DNA of 45,620 nt from Ichthyophonus hoferi. Lineage: Eukaryota > Opisthokonta > Ichthyosporea > Ichthyophonida > Ichthyophonidae. The position numbers and the translations under genes are program-made. The notes under the pieces were generated by a model, which was not told where the DNA came from, made no database searches, and worked only from the letters and a program-made list of their open reading frames with translations. Shown here one piece after another: positions 1 through 11,890 of this stretch. Position 1 is the stretch's first letter, and each line of letters starts with the position of its first letter. The stretch is taken from contig NAOQ01000082.1 of the NCBI GenBank assembly GCA_002751075.1, positions 1-45,620 on the forward strand. Reading direction: 5' to 3'.

Positions 1-2379
1 ACAACAATCGACAATTCGATCATAACAAATTTAAAAATAAACATGTTTTTATATATACTTTTCACTCTAAGTATATATTTTTAACACTCTGTACCTTTGG
101 TCCTGATAAAATGGAGGCCAATAATAAAATGAGCTTCATGCATGGATACCCCTTTTTTCTCATAGATATTTATTACATTATTTACTATCTTGATCATACC
201 AGAAGAAAACTTGACTGAAGGATCTTTTCTGTTATTCTTTTATTTTGTTTAATATTTACTCTCAAGACCTTGGTCCAAATCTTTCATTTTTTATCATAAA
301 TTAATAATTATAATTATGTATTCTAATAAATGAACTCTGAGGAGTTAATTATCTACAACTATTTTTAAACAATTCTTCCTCTTCATCAGCTCCAAGTTTT
401 CTTGCCTCTAAATTAATTGGCCTAACATATTGTGAGACTATTAACTACATTCCTATGGCCTCTCTCTGATTTATGTTTAATTTCAAATTAATTTTATTGG
501 TGATGGACGTCTGACAAAGTTGTCCTATTGTTTTTCATCTTATCTAACCTATGAACTAAATGATTGGGAAATTTGTCTCAATCATTACTCAATACCTTAA
601 TTTTCACATACTAGATCCATAGTTGTTAGCCTGGTCAATGTTACTCATCTATCAATATACTACTTTTTATCATACTACTCCCTGTACCATTTTGACTACC
701 TATTTTCTTAGTTATCCAAACTGAGTTTCCTTCCTTATCATTTACTGGTTTCCTATAATAATACCAACTAATGATGCCAACTGCACTGCACCTGAGAGTT
801 GTTGTTAGCCACTTACCATGCATACTTCTATTACTCCATTATACTGGGACTACACTATATCAGTACATCTCAATTTCATGGGCCTTCGGATTCTATTTTC
901 ACTTAGGATAAAGACCTCTATTAATTTACTGGTAGTAATGTGCTTCATTTACAACAAGATAACTAACTCTATATATAATATATTGGAGCTTGGAGTTGAA
1001 AAAAAATGATGAAACACTGTGATACTGACTGCATATATTATATGCTTTGATGTAGTTCAAGAATCTGTAGGGTTTTCAAGGTTTTCTCTTGACTTAGGAA
1101 TTATTTTGCCTATAATTTTTATACATCTTGATAACATATCTACATGGGTGTTAATAGTTGCTGAATATATTTCATAAAACATAAAATGTGTAATAAATAT
1201 TGCTATATACAGCAGAGGTTAAAATATTTCTAATTATAACTAACAATGACCAAGCTCTTAATCAGCCTATATACAGTATCCTATGTTGTATAGTAATAAG
1301 TCAAAAATTATACTTTTATAATCTAGATTCTGAGTTGTAATTATTGATTCCTAGGTCAGACTAAAATATATAATAACTACAGGTTTTTAGGCACTGCTTA
1401 TGAGTATAGGTTTTTGAGTAATAATGATGTGGATTTTACAATTAGTACTTTACTTGAACCCATAAGCTGTACTCCAAGATAGATGGTTTGATGACTATAA
1501 TGTAGACTGAAGTTAAAAATATACCTATTCCTGGCTGGTATGATTAGGAAAAAAACTATCTTAGTTAACAGGATAACTATAAAAGCAAATCTATTATACA
1601 TCTGTCATTGATATATCATTTATTAAATTATTAACATTCTTTATGGCTGGATTTCCTTGGTGCCATCAATTGATGGATAAATATTTTACCTCTCCATTTT
1701 TAGGTTTGATCTCTAATCTTCTATAAATTTTTAATACATACTTTTAAAATTTTCCTCACTTTATTTTATCAGATATTGCCTGTTCTTTGTACAGACTTGT
1801 TACAAGTAAAGGGTGATAGGTTGATTGAAACCTCTCGGCTATCAAAGGTGGGAGAGGGCTTTGATAGACATTTCAATTTCTCATCCTTTGAGCCATATAA
1901 ACCATTGACTCTTTTCTTCTTGTTATATGTCAACTATACTTCTTTAAAAATGGTCTAGGCTAGCTTTTTCCACTTCTTCCCTTGGTGACTTTGACCTTGA
2001 TTGGCTTTACTTACAGACTTAACTACAATAGTTCTTCATATTTTTTTATTTTATATTTAGAGATAAACCAAATTAACAATTCAGACTAAATGGTTGTAGC
2101 TTAGTTGCATAGTTCAGGGAAGTGGTAGCTCTGGGCAGATCTCTTAGTTCTGCTGATAATCTAATTATGAAATTATTACCTACCTGTTTAATGTGAATAG
2201 TAAATTCTTGGTGAAGTTCTCTATTGTAATGTTTACCCCTGAGACTAGGTCAATCCCAATCTATTTATGATTACTGAACCCAAATGTAATCCCTGATTAG
2301 ATGTACGTTACATAGATCAGATTAATTCTCTAAACAGTTTAGAGATTCTTACTGCACCTGTCACAATGCACAATGACAA
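1..2379. other. AT-rich stretch without a recognised gene
   Basis: The sequence is strongly AT-rich and stop codons are dense in all six frames. Short open frames, such as a 60-codon one on the minus strand at 641-823, are within chance expectation. I see no convincing splice-flanked exon, RNA gene or tandem array. Part of it may belong to the decayed retroelement whose only recognisable remnant begins near 2380, but nothing in this stretch shows that directly. Confidence 0.6.
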
Positions 2380-2590
2380 CTGGTAAACATTCACCTGATA
2401 GAATGTAATGCAATGATCCACAGTACTAAACACAAGAAAATAAAATTTCACTATACCAAGGCAACCATCCAATATGATATGATTGTTATAAAACAGATGT
2501 CAATGTCTGATCAGAATACAGACATTTTTACTAAGGCCCCTGCCTCAACTGACTTCATAAGAGCTTGGGATTTACTAATTCTTGATTTGT
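2380..2590 (+). mobile_element. Fossil fragment of a Ty1/copia-type LTR retrotransposon (end of RNase H)
   Basis: Plus-strand translation gives residues resembling the C-terminal part of copia-family RNase H: a TKHKKIKFHY block (family pattern TKHID-RYH) followed about 20 residues later by DIFTK (family pattern ADIFTK). Both motifs occur in the right order and at about the right spacing. No integrase, reverse transcriptase, gag or paired long terminal repeats could be recognised nearby. It is therefore a small, old, broken remnant rather than a usable element. Assignment rests on motif memory only, without a profile search. Confidence 0.6.
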
Positions 2591-2629
2591 AAATGGTACC
2601 TCTTTATGGATATGTAGAGATGTAAGGGA

Positions 2630-3270
2630 AGTGCTATCAGAAAGTGCTAGTAGATGCTGCTGGTTTTAAATATATCAAGTTAGCACTATATCACACTTTA
2701 AATGGTAGTAGGCTTAGTAATGTAACACACAAGTTTCTGTTTGTGTACCTGTGTGATAAATTTAGAGATGTAGTATAATGATCATAGTTCATAATATAAG
2801 TGTTAACCTGATCAATTAAACAAATAAATAATCTTAGTGCAATAATGTGAAAGTCTCTGAAATTTACAGGAAGGCCTTTTAATCTAATTTAGATTGGTAC
2901 TCATGGTTATGGGGATGTTTCAGATCAAAATGATGGGAATAAAGCAGGAATATTTATAGAACAGTGAGCATCAGGAATAGCTCTGGGCTGTAGCTACTAT
3001 TTCTATGCAGGACTTGCTAAACTTACACTTGAGAATGAGAGAAAGAATGCAACCATAATTGAAAAAGGAAAAGCTTGCAGCAATACCTAATAGCCCACTA
3101 TACTACACTAATCTATATATGGTGTCATAAATATTTAGTAGATATTGGTTGTTTTTAAGAATATCAGGTTAGTAATGTACCACATTTTGAGAGTTAACGA
3201 GTCTCATACTGCAACCCACTAGTTTTTGCTTGTTTATGCCAGTGTAATATATTCAAAGGAGCAGTATATC
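2630..3270. repeat. Two diverged copies of a roughly 140-nt segment, about 490 bp apart
   Basis: The segment at about 2645-2785 aligns by eye with the one at about 3132-3275. Shared landmarks in the same order are TAGTAGAT, a TTTTAA run, ATATCA-GTTAG, a CACA-TTT block, GTTT-TG-TTGT and an AGTATA end. Identity looks about 60-65 percent, so the duplication would be old. Function is unknown. It may be part of the neighbouring retroelement remnant or an unrelated local duplication. Confidence 0.35.
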
Positions 3271-3528
3271 AATTATAGGTTTATTGCTTAATTTTTATAA
3301 ATAAGTAGAAACATGTTTGGTTTATGTGGCCTATAGCCATTTCAAATTCAGGGAATACCAAAGTAAGAGTTGTTTTAACATGTATCCTTAAATATATATA
3401 TATAAAGAGTACATATATGCTAGGATATATATTTATTATTAAACCCATTAGAAGAAGTCAAGGACTGGGCCCATGAGGTTGATAAAACTAGGAGAGTGTG
3501 GTTAGTTGGGTAGCCAGAACAACTCCAT

Positions 3529-3566
3529 CAGCCAACAACAGCAATAAATATTGCTGTTGTTGGCTG
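3529..3566. repeat. Near-perfect palindrome (18-bp arms, 2-nt centre)
   Basis: The left arm CAGCCAACAACAGCAATA (3529-3546) is followed by AA and then its exact reverse complement TATTGCTGTTGTTGGCTG (3549-3566). The arms are less AT-rich than the background, so chance is unlikely. Weaker symmetry extends outward (GGTAG on the left near 3510, CTACC on the right near 3585). This suggests the centre of a decayed foldback or MITE-like element, or a hairpin-forming transcript. It lies inside an otherwise gene-free stretch. Confidence 0.85.
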
Positions 3567-6500
3567 GTGGTCCAATGAGACTACCAAAGGAGTCAGTAAA
3601 TAAATGATCTGTTGGTATAGGATCAAGAGATAGAGATAGCCATGACGTCATTTTTGTAGGCTGTGTTATTGAGGGAAGACACCAAGCTACCCTAATGTAG
3701 ATAAGGGCTACTGTGACTCCCCTTAGCAATTGCAAGATGTTAGAAACCATCGTTGCAGTCACCATAAAACAGGAAATACCATTCCTGTCTCACCTTTTGG
3801 TATATATTAGGCTGAGAACCAGTCCCGAATCACCAGTCACAAACCAGATAAGTATTTAAAATGAGCCAACTTGACTATGGAAGCCCCCCCTCCATTTACC
3901 ATATTTCACAGCTGCTGAATCATCAGAAGTCCAATCACTCAAATTCAATGTGGAACATTTTAGGAATCTCAATAAATTATGAGAGCCAATCAAAATAAAA
4001 TTAGAACGTCATACTGGTAGGATGTTGTGAAGATTAGACACAAGAATCATAACTAAAGTTTATTGTCATAAATAGTTACATATTTTTCCTTCACCATAAA
4101 TTTCTTTATGGTAGGACACTCACTAGAATGGCCAGGTACTTAGAGTATAGAGTATAAAGCAACATCTATCTCCATAAAGGGGCTACTATACATTTGGTGC
4201 TCAGTGTAGCTGTGGGAACGTGCTCTAGGTTGGTATCTTTTAGAGATGCCAGTCAAGTAAATAGCATGTCGTTTGCCATGGTTCTAATAGACTCTGACCA
4301 ACAGAATGAGGCAGCATAGGGGCAGGAGGAACGCTTCTATCTATCAGGAAACAATAATAAGACATCAAATCAAGTATTTTGTTAAAGTGGCAGATTGGCT
4401 TGCTAATTAAGCATTTGAGGCTTTGATGAGTATTGGTGATGGTCTATCTGGTCATGATAGTATGGATAATTTGCAAAGAGATAATACAAGACTGTTCAAT
4501 TGTTATATGTAGACTATGAAGCTCCAGATTTTGCCCAATGTTAGCCTGGAATGCTTTGGCATTAGCATGGGGGATTAACATGCCAACCATCTCCTTTGTA
4601 TTATTTTAGTCCAATAGTTGGACACAGAACACTGTTCATCTTGCCTCTTTTGCAGGTGAAGACCACATGAGTCTTTAATTTTTGTAAACACCTTATTTTT
4701 TCATATTCTGTGCCATTGGATCCTTGAATGCCCTTCTTATGATGGGTGGGTTAAAATTTTAATCTTATAATATCAATATCTGTTTATAAAATATCACAGT
4801 AAAATAGTTGGGTTGCAAGTTATCATTATATTGTCTGTTTAAAGAGAAACCGTCCTTTAAATTAAATAAATGCATGAAGGGTTACTAACCTTTTAATAAA
4901 GAAAAACACATTCTTTATTCATTACAGAAACATATGATATTTACCCTGTAAGTTGACAATGGCATGTATCAATTATAATCCAGTCTGAGGCTACATGCTA
5001 CTAATACATTGGTGTAATAAATCAAAAGTTAGTCATTAGAGCTAACTTATTCCCTATATACATAGACGTTATTGACTATATATATAAAGTAGTAAGGAAA
5101 GCACTTTTTGGCATAAATCTATCAATATTTTTTTGAAAATAATATAAAAAAATGCCGCAAGTATAAAAGAACATAATTACCCTCTTTATTATTCTAACAT
5201 GTACTTATAGAACCAACTGGCAATCCATTGGTGGATTGACCCTTACTAATTATAGCCATATTATTTATCAATGGAAAAAAAGCAAACTCATATTAACTGC
5301 CTTTTCTTTATTCACATGAGAAGTCTCAACTAAGAAGCAGTAGCAATCTTATATATCCCCTGATGGCTAGCCCAGAATCAAACCTCGTACATCTTATGTT
5401 TGGCTTCACCTACATTGGCAGTTTCTTGTGAAGCAATTTACATTTCGTCAAGGATACTTTGGAGGTAGTGAATGTAGTCATAGTGCTTTATGTCTGATTG
5501 ATTGGCTATGTAAGTTCTCTTGATTACAAACTGTGACCCATAGGAATTGTTTAGTAGAAGAGTACTACAAGATCAGTAACTAATTTTGTGGTCAACTGGA
5601 AACAGAACATCACTATCTTTCCCACTCTAAAAATAGGAAGCAATGAAAACAATAACACCCAAAATAGTATAGTACCAGTTTCTTTTTAGGTCAGAAGGGC
5701 ATATATGTTTATCACTGGGACATATTGTACTGTGTTGATGGTATAGCAAATTAAACCAACACAAGTTATCATAATAAGTAGAACTGTGGTAACATAAAAG
5801 AATATGATAGGCTACTTTTATGTTCCAGGCAGGTACTATGATAATTTGCAAAATCATCCACCATATATACGGGAAAATATGATTCATCATCTTCTTACAA
5901 TTGAGCATATCGAAGTACTGCCACGGAAGAGGAGACCAAACTAGACTAAAAAGAAAGTACTTCATGATATAAATGACATCTTTCTAAACATACCCCACTA
6001 TGCACAGGGAGGGAGGGACTGCTAAAGAGTGGTTGGAGAGAAAGTAAGTTAATGCTGATGATAGTACAGCCACTTCAATATTGGTCCCCCTACAATTGCA
6101 TGGGTAGATTACAAGGTAACATAATATGTGTAGAATACTGGTTGAGGAAGACGCAGACGTAATGCCACAAAAGAATAAGCAGTGCCTTGATGTCTACCTT
6201 TTACAAGCCAAAACCAAAAGGCTTTCTTAGGACCCTTATGTAGAAGGCACCTTCAAGTTATTAAAAGATAACGGGAATTACAGGGCTTACCATACCATAA
6301 CAATAACAATGGGTTGAGAAGGGTAACCATCAATTAAAGTCCACTGAATCGAAAAGGTACAAAAGGATCTGATGTAAGGTTTGTACGAATACAACTACAA
6401 AGAGAACAAGGGATATCTATGGTATCACCACACTTTCAAAGGAAACTATTAACTATTGGCTAGGACTTAACTCAGTGAGGGAAGGTGGGGTGTCACAAAG

Positions 6501-7960
6501 TTCCATCTCAGCTTTAAAGGTAAATGAATATGACACTCAAAGAGAGAAACTTATATAGAAGCAAGTCAGTAGTATGCAGGGGTTGAGTAAAACAGGCAAA
6601 CACTTCTGGGGAGCATCAGTAGGAATATGCCAACGAAAGAGAGGAAAGCCCTAAGATAACTTAAGGGATCCTGCTGAGGCCACTCCTCATTGCATAAAGC
6701 TGTAGTTTACAGGGCTTTTTACACAAAACCAACATCCATCTGTCTACCGTCAGATAAGTAAGAGCACTTTAATAGGTTATTAAGTCATACCTCTCTGGCA
6801 GGGGGCTGGATAGTGGATGGAGATCGAGGGAGGAAGATGGTCTCTACTAACCTAATACTAGTATCTAGTAGGTCTAGCCTAGGATAACAACAAGGGGAAG
6901 AGGCACACACTGCTTATTAGACTACTTGTTCTTTAGACTATATTAGTGTAATTGCATCAACGAGTGTGGAACATATATACATATATTAGCACACAAGTAT
7001 GTATAAAAGAACATATACTAAGGACTGTGTAGTTGTGAGTATAGGTGACCTTGTCCATATTCATGTCATTAGGCTTTTAAGACAACGAGAAACGTAAGTC
7101 CTTTTCATTATAGCAACAGGTTCACTATGAGGCCTCTATTACAAACTCTGAATACATCTGTGCACAAATACGTGCTGCTGGGAGTAGAGCCCACATATAC
7201 AAGTGCACACCTTGTGCAAAAGTAACCACATATTCATGACCCTGTAGTGTGCAGGTTCAAGAGTAGATGTAAAGTTAAAAGTGGGTGAGTACCATTACGG
7301 AAGAAATGCCATAAAGGCCCAATAAATTGGGGTATATTCACTTATTACGGAGGAGTTGAACACTTACACCCTCAAAGTAGAACAGTTTGCAGAGGTGGGA
7401 AAGGAAACCAAATGCCCGAAGAAGCAATCCAGAACCTATATTTCAAACATACCTTACCTAGTACGGTTACTATGCGCCCCTTTGGACGACAATCAGGATA
7501 GCATAACTATTATACAGCAACAATATGGGGGCTCTGTACTAGGAGAGAAAACCTGACAATAGCAATAAAGACAATAATTGGCTTGCAGGGATAAAATAAA
7601 AATATAAATAACAAAAATATAGGTCGATTTTCGAGTTGCGATAGAATTTTTTTAACAACAGACTATAATACAAATAGTACAAATAGCAGGGGGAACAAAG
7701 GAGGTGAGTCTATAGGTTGGGCTATAGACATAAATAGGTTGCTTGTCACTTCTCCCGTGCAATATAACCATATAGTATCTTCATAGACAGGTGACCAAAT
7801 TAATCTAGATCTCCAATCTCCAATGCCCCTGTTTACCTTCTACCACTCTTTAAGGGTCACACAGGACACATACGATACACATATACAAGCCTCCAAAACA
7901 AGCGGTAATAAACACTAACATATGGAAGCTATCCCCCTGCAGGAGGATCATTAAAGTACT
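3567..7960. other. Gene-free stretch upstream of the SFT2 gene
   Basis: No recognised gene. From about 5900 to 7960 the base composition is less AT-rich than the first 5 kb. Several open frames of 40-110 codons appear on the minus strand (for example 5627-5965), but at this composition such lengths are expected by chance and none resembles a known family. A few splice-like junctions on the minus strand near 6700 and 6790 could mark exons of an unknown transcript, without firm support. A perfect TGACGTCA (CRE-type) site lies at 3643-3650. Confidence 0.5.
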
Positions 7961-9818
7961 ATGTCTCTGTCATCAGCATGGAACGAATATTCCATCGAGC
8001 TAGAGGAAGACCCTGCTGGTCGAGCAGAGTGAGCTCCACCACCCTCTCTTATTAACCCACGCCAGTTATACTATTTCCTCTACTCTCTCTTTACCTGTAA
8101 TGTCTGATTTTTTATGTGTTTCAGGAGTGAGGGTTGGCCAGTGCTTTGGAAAAAAAATCCAACGATTCTCTGAATGCATCTGGCTGATGTGCAGTCATGG
8201 AGTCCCCGATCCCGTCCCCCGTTAGTGGGAGGGATAGATATGATACTTATTACACCATGTGGTGGGCTACAGGGCGCAGGAAAGTACGGAGAGCTCGCTG
8301 TTTAGTGGGTGGGGGGGAGGCACACAGGACCAGGGCATGTTTTCGGTTTTGTCTCATAAACAACGCATGGTTGGCTTCCTTCTTATGCTACTGCTGGCCG
8401 CTATCTGCTTTGGTCTGGTAAGTTTGCTGGCTTTTGTCTGGGGGCGACAGTAGTGTAGGCCATGAGACTGATAGAGGGAGTACAGGAGGTGTCCATGATC
8501 TTCACGGGTTTGGCTGTTCTACGTCCCCGCAAGTTTGCCTTGCTACACAGTTTGGGCAGCGTTTGTGGCATTCTCTGGTAGGTGAGCTCCCAGGAGGGAA
8601 GGGTGTGAGGTAAGGTAGGAGACTAACTGTCTTGGCCGGACGGATGGGGCTGGGGCTGTAGCTTTTCCATGCTACGGGGCCCCTGGGCGCACCTTCAACA
8701 TCTTCTTGCTCGTGAACGTGCCCCGTTTAGTCTCCTGTATCTCTCTGCCCTGTTTGCCACACTGTACTTTGCCTTCCAGGTGTGTTATGTTAATGGTTAC
8801 TATAATTGCAATGCACTTGCATAGTCGTGTATGGCTACCATTTCCAATACCAACCCATAGCTCACAGGGAAGATGATGTTAAAGGGATACCTATATATGT
8901 ATAGGACAGGGTATACTACTACTACTGTTATTATTAGCCCAAGACCACCATGCTCTTTTCTTTCATCCATCTACTTTGCTCATTTTGCCTTGATGTTAGA
9001 TTCCCAGTTTTTTTGCTTAGTAACTTTGGTTGATTTGTGTTGCATTTGTTTCTTGCTCTGGGATATTGTTGATAAGAAGCGCATATACTAGCAGTGGCCC
9101 CAATATATTCCTTCTTGTAGGCCGATCAGACATCTTTCTTAGTATCAAGGTAGAAGGGGATGCGTTATCGGGTTCTAGAGTGGCTGACAAGTACATGCAG
9201 TAAGAAGAAGATGGTAATGATGAACTAACACCCTTTGATTGGCAGGGATTAACTATCATGACCATGTTATGTTCAGTACTGCAGATCACTTGCCTCCTAT
9301 GGTAAGTCATGTCTAGCCATATTAGAGACATTACTATCCAATGGGAGTGCATTTTTATCTATGCTCTCTCTAGTCTTTTTTCTGTAGCCACAGGATTGTG
9401 AGGTTGGATTGCACCTATACTCTTATTCAACTACTACTAGACCTACAAATATATATATTTTCTCATGTAGCAATGACTGTGCCTGTTCTTTCTTTCATCC
9501 CTTCAATCGTTATGTATGCTGATGCCGAGACAATGTTTTTATGTATATGGCATAGTGTAGACGCCTTGCTTGTACCATCTACCTTCTTGCTGGGCATGAA
9601 TCATGAAATCCTTGGACTGGTCCCCTTCTTGCCACGATAACGTGTGGCTACATATATATATAGTGAGATCATTTAAATGTTTGCCCCCGTCAACTCATTC
9701 TGGGGTCCACAGGTATGTGTTGAGCTATGTGCCAGGAGGCACCAAGGGTCTATTCCTTATGGTGCGAATGAGCTTATGGTCAATCGTTGCTCTAGGTCGG
9801 TCCCTACTGCCATCATAG
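7961..9818 (+). CDS. SFT2D3: SFT2-domain vesicle-transport protein (SFT2D3/yeast Sft2-like)
   Basis: Exons 7961-8028, 8273-8417, 8486-8577, 8662-8779, 9246-9301 and 9713-9818 join with matching phases into 194 codons plus stop; all introns are GT-AG. The family consists of small four-TM Golgi proteins involved in retrograde fusion of endosome-derived vesicles. Residues 1-45 are hydrophilic and acidic, followed by a first TM (VGFLLMLLLAAICFGL). Next comes RPRKFALLHSLGS, which closely matches the RARKFALLWSLGS block I recall from SFT2D3. Further TMs include SLLYLSALFATLYFAF and a last helix ending WYVLSYVPGGTKGL, the SFT2 signature. The ATG at 7961 is the only start that reaches exon 2 in phase, but exon 1 is less certain than exons 2-6. 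The gene is isolated: no neighbour lies within 9 kb on the right. SFT2D1/2 is the alternative paralogue but fits less well. Confidence 0.88.
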
Positions 9819-11470
9819 AAGAAACTTTCTGGGCTTTCTGCCTTGTTTTAAAATATTTCTAATGCTGCTTTATAGTTGAGTGGGGTAGGCAATGATGACA
9901 GGTGGGGATAGTTTATATTGAGAGAGGAGGGATTGTAATATAGAGATTTACATGAAGTGAAATGGACAAATGAAGAGCACACATAGTTATTTCATAACTA
10001 AGTGATGATAAGTAACTTTATATTTCAAGTTAACTGAGTGAACTAAGTGTAAGAACCCACTTGAGCTGCATTTGCTCTCCTCCAAAGCCTACAAATATAT
10101 TGCTCTACTTATAGGAACCCAATAGCATGCACTGCATGTAATGAACCAGAAGGGATGGCTACAGGCTTGCCATTGCTCTACCACCTTACCACCTTTGTAT
10201 GTCATGGCCACTATTCTCCTGTGCTCAGCTTATATTGATATATGTCTTTTTGACCCATCTGCTAATAAATTTAATAAAGGAAAAAGAAACCAGAGTGTTT
10301 GGGGCTTGCTAGGAAACACTCCTCAGAAGTAAAAAGGATAAGATACACTAGAATATATAGAGGATGTGGGCATTCATGCTTTCCTGCCACATCCTGCATA
10401 GTCACATCTCAATCAATACTTAGTCTCATAACAAACATATGTTTATATGCGTTCTGCTCATTCTTAGAGCTATTTAAGTTAATTGGATTTTTATAGATGG
10501 CAACTTCTTGACTTTGAACTAACAATTATTTGAGCATCTTAGTAAGCGCTCAAGCCCCTCTGTAACTGGTTTATTTATAGTTGGACCTATGACTTAAGAA
10601 TCACCCTTGTACTATGAAGTATATGCTGGCATGATTAAACCTTAGCTACATCTGCATTGATAAAGTTTGAACTATCTCACTGTTTGAATATATGTACTTC
10701 ATAAACACAATTTAACAAACAAAAAGTAAATCCTTACTTCTATAAGAATATCTAGTTTTCATCAAAAGGTTAATTTACTCATTATGTAGCACTCATTCTA
10801 CCAAATATCATTAATAGTAGGAATATATACATAGTATTGTAGACTTTGGAAATCATTTTGGAAAGCCCAATACATGTAGCAAGTTGATGAGGACTTGGTT
10901 GTTGGCCTGCATTTTTTTGCCAAATAAAATTAGCATGTGTTTGTATATAGTAAGTATATGAGCAGTATATAGCATTGTACTTCTAAAGTTATGGGCCTAA
11001 CACAATTAACACTTGCGCATGTTCTGCATTAACTTGTTATTTAGTTTAGCACTACATCACTGTAACTATGATAGCTTGCATTTAATTTAATTTAATAATC
11101 ATTACTACTATGTATACTCCAGTACTCAGAGGTGACTTGACTAGAGGTCAAGGTATAATATCTTATCTTAATTAGATAAGGGGGATTATTTATTTTAAAC
11201 CAAGCATTCTGGAATAGCTATCGGTAGCCAAGCACTACAAAGTAGTGATAGCAATTAGGTTGTGATCTAGGATTTCCACAAATGATGAGCTTTAAACCTA
11301 AACTCCAATTCAATATTTTGGCTGTTAAGCTGTACAACATGGCTAGGTTGCAACTGACAAGTCCGTCATTTACCAAGAAAATATATAATTAGATTACAGG
11401 TCTTTGATCAGGACTGGTTAGTTCTCATATACAAATAAATGTTTTTTTTCAAAAAATTTATGTAGTTTTT
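9819..11470. other. SFT2 gene 3' flank and AT-rich intergenic DNA
   Basis: The first 450 nt probably contain the 3' UTR of the SFT2 gene. Two adjacent AATAAA signals occur at 10264-10269 and 10273-10278 and are the first good polyadenylation signals after the stop. Open frames at 10141-10332 and 10299-10496 are short, overlapping and resemble no known protein. Beyond about 10500 the DNA is AT-rich with nothing recognisable. Confidence 0.5.
10264..10278 (+). terminator. Tandem AATAAA polyadenylation signals, probable end of the SFT2 transcript
   Basis: Two canonical hexamers start 9 nt apart, about 445 nt after the SFT2 stop codon, in the sense orientation. No closer AATAAA was seen after the stop. 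In such AT-rich DNA single hexamers are common, so assignment depends on position and doubling. Confidence 0.4.
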
Positions 11471-11472
11471 TT

Positions 11473-11890
11473 TAGTAATGACTCTAATCAATCACAGCAA
11501 TAATAAACGGAAGAATATTCGTAAGAGGAGGAAACATGCCAAAACCCTGTCTTCCATCCCATGGTTCACAAACGAAGCCAAGAAAGTAAGGATCACATTT
11601 TCCTCTTGCTGTGAGGATCTGTTGAGAAAAAACCTATAATATGACTCTGCTACTTACCAGAAACCAGTGGCTTCAACTCAAGTAAACTTCAGTCTTGGCG
11701 TCGTATCCTCTGACAGTTGGACATCAACAACAGGCTTAAAAGATTTATCTTTTATTGCTGCTAACTTTGACACATGTATTTGATGATTGCATTTAAACCA
11801 TACATCTTTCCAGTAATAGCTAACAATCATATCTTTCCTATTTGTTAACAAGCCTGGGTAAAAGTATAAGGATTCATCTAGTATATATTT
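11473..11890. other. Ambiguous possible exons, open on both strands
   Basis: On the plus strand, ATG at 11478 opens a 53-codon frame of very basic sequence (KRKNIRKRRKHAK then SSIPWFTNEAKK). It follows a TTTTTTTTAG acceptor-like tract and could end at a GTAAGG donor at 11586. On the minus strand the same bases read openly from an acceptor-like TTTTTTCTCAACAG. A second minus frame runs from about 11886 to a stop at 11678, with residues such as IVSYYWKDVWFKCNHQ. I recognise none of these. Only one strand, or neither, can be right. Confidence 0.2.

Noticed and set aside
3502-3765. 87-codon minus-strand open frame
   Set aside because: It spans the 38-nt palindrome, which by itself supplies stop-free sequence; no family match.
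5627-5965. 112-codon minus-strand open frame
   Set aside because: Low-complexity, Trp/Tyr/Ile-rich, no recognisable domain and no splice context; within the range expected by chance here.
6560-7560. Several minus-strand splice-like open segments (for example one reading QQDPLSYLRAFLSF)
   Set aside because: At about 40 percent GC, open runs of 40-60 codons are common; phases do not chain into a single gene and no family matches.
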